Assembly (NCBI RefSeq): GCF_040151475.1
Contig: NZ_JBDKWG010000108.1
Coordinates: 27,070-91,069 of the forward strand
From: CAXBNB01 sp040151475
GTDB taxonomy: Bacteria; Bacteroidota; Bacteroidia; Cytophagales; Cyclobacteriaceae
DNA length: 64,000 bases
Direction: 5' to 3'
Position numbers and translations under genes: made by a program
Notes under the pieces: model-generated
What the model saw: only the letters and a program-made list of their open reading frames with translations
Told to the model about the DNA's origin: nothing
Databases searched by the model: none
Shown: positions 62,105 through 64,000 of the stretch, piece by piece
How the letters are laid out: each line of letters starts with the position of its first letter
Numbering within the stretch: position 1 is the stretch's first letter

Positions 62105-63783
62105 GCGAAAGAAAGAAGGGGCATATCTTGTTGTTTTTGATTGGATTGGTCTTGGTGGTCATTGCCAATCAGTTGATATCCAAATATCCGGTACGTTTTG
62201 ACCTTACGGAAGAAAAACGTTATTCTATATCTGATGCCAGTAAGCAATTGCTTAAATCGTTGGATGATGTTGCTTATATCGAAATTTATTTGGATGGAGA
62301 ATTGCCGAGTGGTTTTAAGCGATTGAAAAAGGCTATATCTGAAACTTTGGAAGACTTTAAATTCTATGCAGGTACCAATATAGAATACAAATTCATTGAT
62401 CCTTCTGTAGCCAAAAGCCAGCAAGCAAGGAATGAATTTTATCAATCCATTGTGAACAAGGGCATCCAACCTACTAACCTGACCTTTAAAAAGGATGGCA
62501 ACAAAACCGAAAGGCTGATATTCCCTGGGGCATCTGTTTCTTATTATGGAAAAGAAAAAGCTGTGATGCTCCTCAAAGGAAATCAGGCCGCAAGTGCTGA
62601 AGAGCAACTCAACCAATCGATAGAAGGACTGGAGTACGAATTGTCCAGTGCCATCAGAACCTTGGCTTCAGACCAGAGAAAAAGGGTTGGTATGGTGTTG
62701 GGACACGGTGAGCCTGATTCACTGGATATGGCAGGATTGAATAATGCATTGTTGGATAAATACGATGTATTTAAAGTGGATTTGCCTAATAAAACGAAAA
62801 CACTGGATGGCTATGACGCTTTGGTGATTGCTAAGCCTACCACAGCATTTTCTGAAGAGGAAAAATACAAGCTGGATCAGTATATCATGAAAGGAGGAAA
62901 AGCTTTATTTTTCCTTGATGCCCTTCAGGTTAATATGGATAGTGCAGTAAATGGTGATGGTACCATCGCCATTCCTTATGAGCTAAACTTGACTGATATG
63001 TTATTTAAATATGGGGTTCGGATCAATCAGAATTACATTCAGGATATTGTTTGTGGCAATTTTCCGGTAGTTGCTGGTAATATGGGTGACCAACCACAAA
63101 TCAGAATGCTTCCATGGCCGTTTTTTCCTGTAATCAACAAATTTGGTGACCATCCTATTGTAAAAAACATGGATGCTATTTCTATGAAATTTGCAGCCAA
63201 TATTGATACTGTGAAAGCTGAAGGGATCAAAAAAACTCCTTTGCTTTATACCTCTGAATATACAAGAGTTCTCACTTTTCCTGTGAAAGTGGCCATGAAC
63301 GATTTGCAGAAAAACCTAGACCCTAAACTGTTCAACAAAGGAGAGCAGGTGATGGGCTATTTGCTGGAAGGTAAGTTTACCTCTATGTACAAAAATAGAA
63401 TGCTGCCTGATGGAATTTCCAAATCAGGATTTATAGAATCCGGGCAGGAATCGGCTATCATTGTTTGTTCGGATGGAGATATGATTCGCAATGAGTTTAA
63501 CCTAAAGACAGGAGATCCGCTTGAGTTAGGCGCAGACCCATTTAGTACTACCGTCTTTGCCAACAAAGATTTTGTTATGAATTCATTGGAATACTTGCTG
63601 AACGACAATGGGATCATTACAGCCAAAGCCAAAGAGATCAAGCTCCGACCGCTGGACAAAGTAAAAGTAGCTGAAGAGAAAACCAAATGGCAGGTCATCA
63701 ACCTTGCCTTGCCGATTCTACTATTGGTGCTTTATGGAATAGGCCGACACTACTATCGAAAGAAGAAGTATGCTAGGTTTTGA
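62098..63783 (+). CDS. gldG: Gliding motility ABC transporter auxiliary protein GldG
   Basis: 561 residues. An N-terminal membrane helix (about 9-27, ILLFLIGLVLVVIANQLI) is followed by YPVRFDLTEEKRYSIS, the start of the ABC_transp_aux domain, a long periplasmic part with GMVLGHGEP, and a C-terminal helix (about 533-552). This is the GldG layout. It is the last gene of the gldAFG unit. The following 217 bp to the window end contain no gene, only short palindromes. Confidence 0.92.
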   Translation: MVSERKKGHILLFLIGLVLVVIANQLISKYPVRFDLTEEKRYSISDASKQLLKSLDDVAYIEIYLDGELPSGFKRLKKAISETLEDFKFYAGTNIEYKFIDPSVAKSQQARNEFYQSIVNKGIQPTNLTFKKDGNKTERLIFPGASVSYYGKEKAVMLLKGNQAASAEEQLNQSIEGLEYELSSAIRTLASDQRKRVGMVLGHGEPDSLDMAGLNNALLDKYDVFKVDLPNKTKTLDGYDALVIAKPTTAFSEEEKYKLDQYIMKGGKALFFLDALQVNMDSAVNGDGTIAIPYELNLTDMLFKYGVRINQNYIQDIVCGNFPVVAGNMGDQPQIRMLPWPFFPVINKFGDHPIVKNMDAISMKFAANIDTVKAEGIKKTPLLYTSEYTRVLTFPVKVAMNDLQKNLDPKLFNKGEQVMGYLLEGKFTSMYKNRMLPDGISKSGFIESGQESAIIVCSDGDMIRNEFNLKTGDPLELGADPFSTTVFANKDFVMNSLEYLLNDNGIITAKAKEIKLRPLDKVKVAEEKTKWQVINLALPILLLVLYGIGRHYYRKKKYARF

Positions 63784-63951
63784 GTGAATCTTTTCGGAGG
63801 CTTCAAACCAACAGTTGAGAATTCATCTAGTGCAATAAATTAAAAGTATGATAAAATAATAGTGGTGTCCGACTAAATTTTAAATACCCTAAAAAAGTAC
63901 GTTTAAACGAAATGAGAAAAGATTTTTTCGATTTCCTAAAACTACCCCCGC

Positions 63952-63988
63952 CCCCTGAAGGGGTGATCAAAAAGTCCCCTTTAGGGGA
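63952..63988. repeat. Intergenic palindromic repeat pair
   Basis: CCCCTGAAGGGG (63952-63963) and TCCCCTTTAGGGGA (63975-63988) are two short hairpins in a G/C-rich stretch unlike the AT-rich surroundings. The motif resembles dispersed AGTCCCCTTTAGGGGATTT-type repeats I know from Bacteroidota intergenic DNA. It continues to the window edge. Confidence 0.5.
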
Positions 63989-64000
63989 TTTAGGCCTGCC

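Overview
The window looks like a chromosomal segment of a gliding Bacteroidota, most likely Cytophagales or a near relative. The evidence is a gldA-gldF-gldG gliding ABC transporter, a PorP/SprF protein behind a giant surface protein with a type IX secretion C-terminal domain, FtsX-type permeases, a DUF2911 lipoprotein, a head-GIN protein, and many Bacteroidota-type promoters (TTG ... TAnnTTTG). The DNA is AT-rich. I saw no rRNA, tRNA, CRISPR array, IS transposase or integrase.

Layout. 1-6.2 kb: cell-surface and tRNA-modification genes (rlpA fragment, ABC permease, DUF2911, mtaB, head-GIN). 6.4-10.8 kb: surE, pyrG, yidC, closed by a strong hairpin. 10.9-11.6 kb: a VapC-type toxin-antitoxin pair. 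11.7-26.2 kb: outer-membrane and secretion genes on the minus strand, including a 2815-residue beta-helix protein with its PorP/SprF partner, interrupted at 14.9-16.8 kb by an xre-fic cassette. 26.4-35.6 kb: AddB-like nuclease, two exported proteins, carbonic anhydrase, a TPR/histidine kinase/response regulator/AraC hybrid sensor and a 53-residue membrane protein. 35.8-38.9 kb: a decayed modification or defence module (xre remnant, frameshifted MORC-like GHKL ATPase with a nuclease-like C-terminus, Dcm-type methylase). 39.3-54.6 kb: a complete division and cell-wall (dcw) cluster, mraZ to ftsZ, with a candidate MraZ box in front and a terminator behind. 54.7-60.4 kb: accessory patchwork (small proteins, FMN reductase, broken AbiEii system, PNP, HicAB, an oxidoreductase and a four-helix-bundle element). 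60.5-63.8 kb: gldA-gldF-gldG.

How genes work together. The dcw genes are tightly overlapped and make the lipid II precursor (murE, mraY, murD, murG, murC), the septal synthase (ftsW, ftsI), and the divisome scaffold (ftsL, ftsQ, ftsA, ftsZ). The giant protein, PorP/SprF and GldAFG belong to surface secretion and gliding. pyrG and yidC are plain housekeeping genes.

Most unusual signal. At two separate places (14.9/16.8 kb and 54.9/55.5 kb) the last codons of a minus-strand gene are duplicated in direct orientation. Homology begins exactly at the stop codon, the differences are mostly silent, and a small accessory cassette lies between the copies (xre-fic; a 73-residue coiled-coil protein). 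This suggests cassette insertion at gene 3' ends by recombination with a diverged allele. Other points of interest are the frameshifted ATPase-nuclease-methylase module, the four-helix-bundle gene bounded by inverted repeats beside gldA, a single attC-like inverted repeat, and TAnnTTTG boxes so close to ATG codons that leaderless mRNAs are likely.
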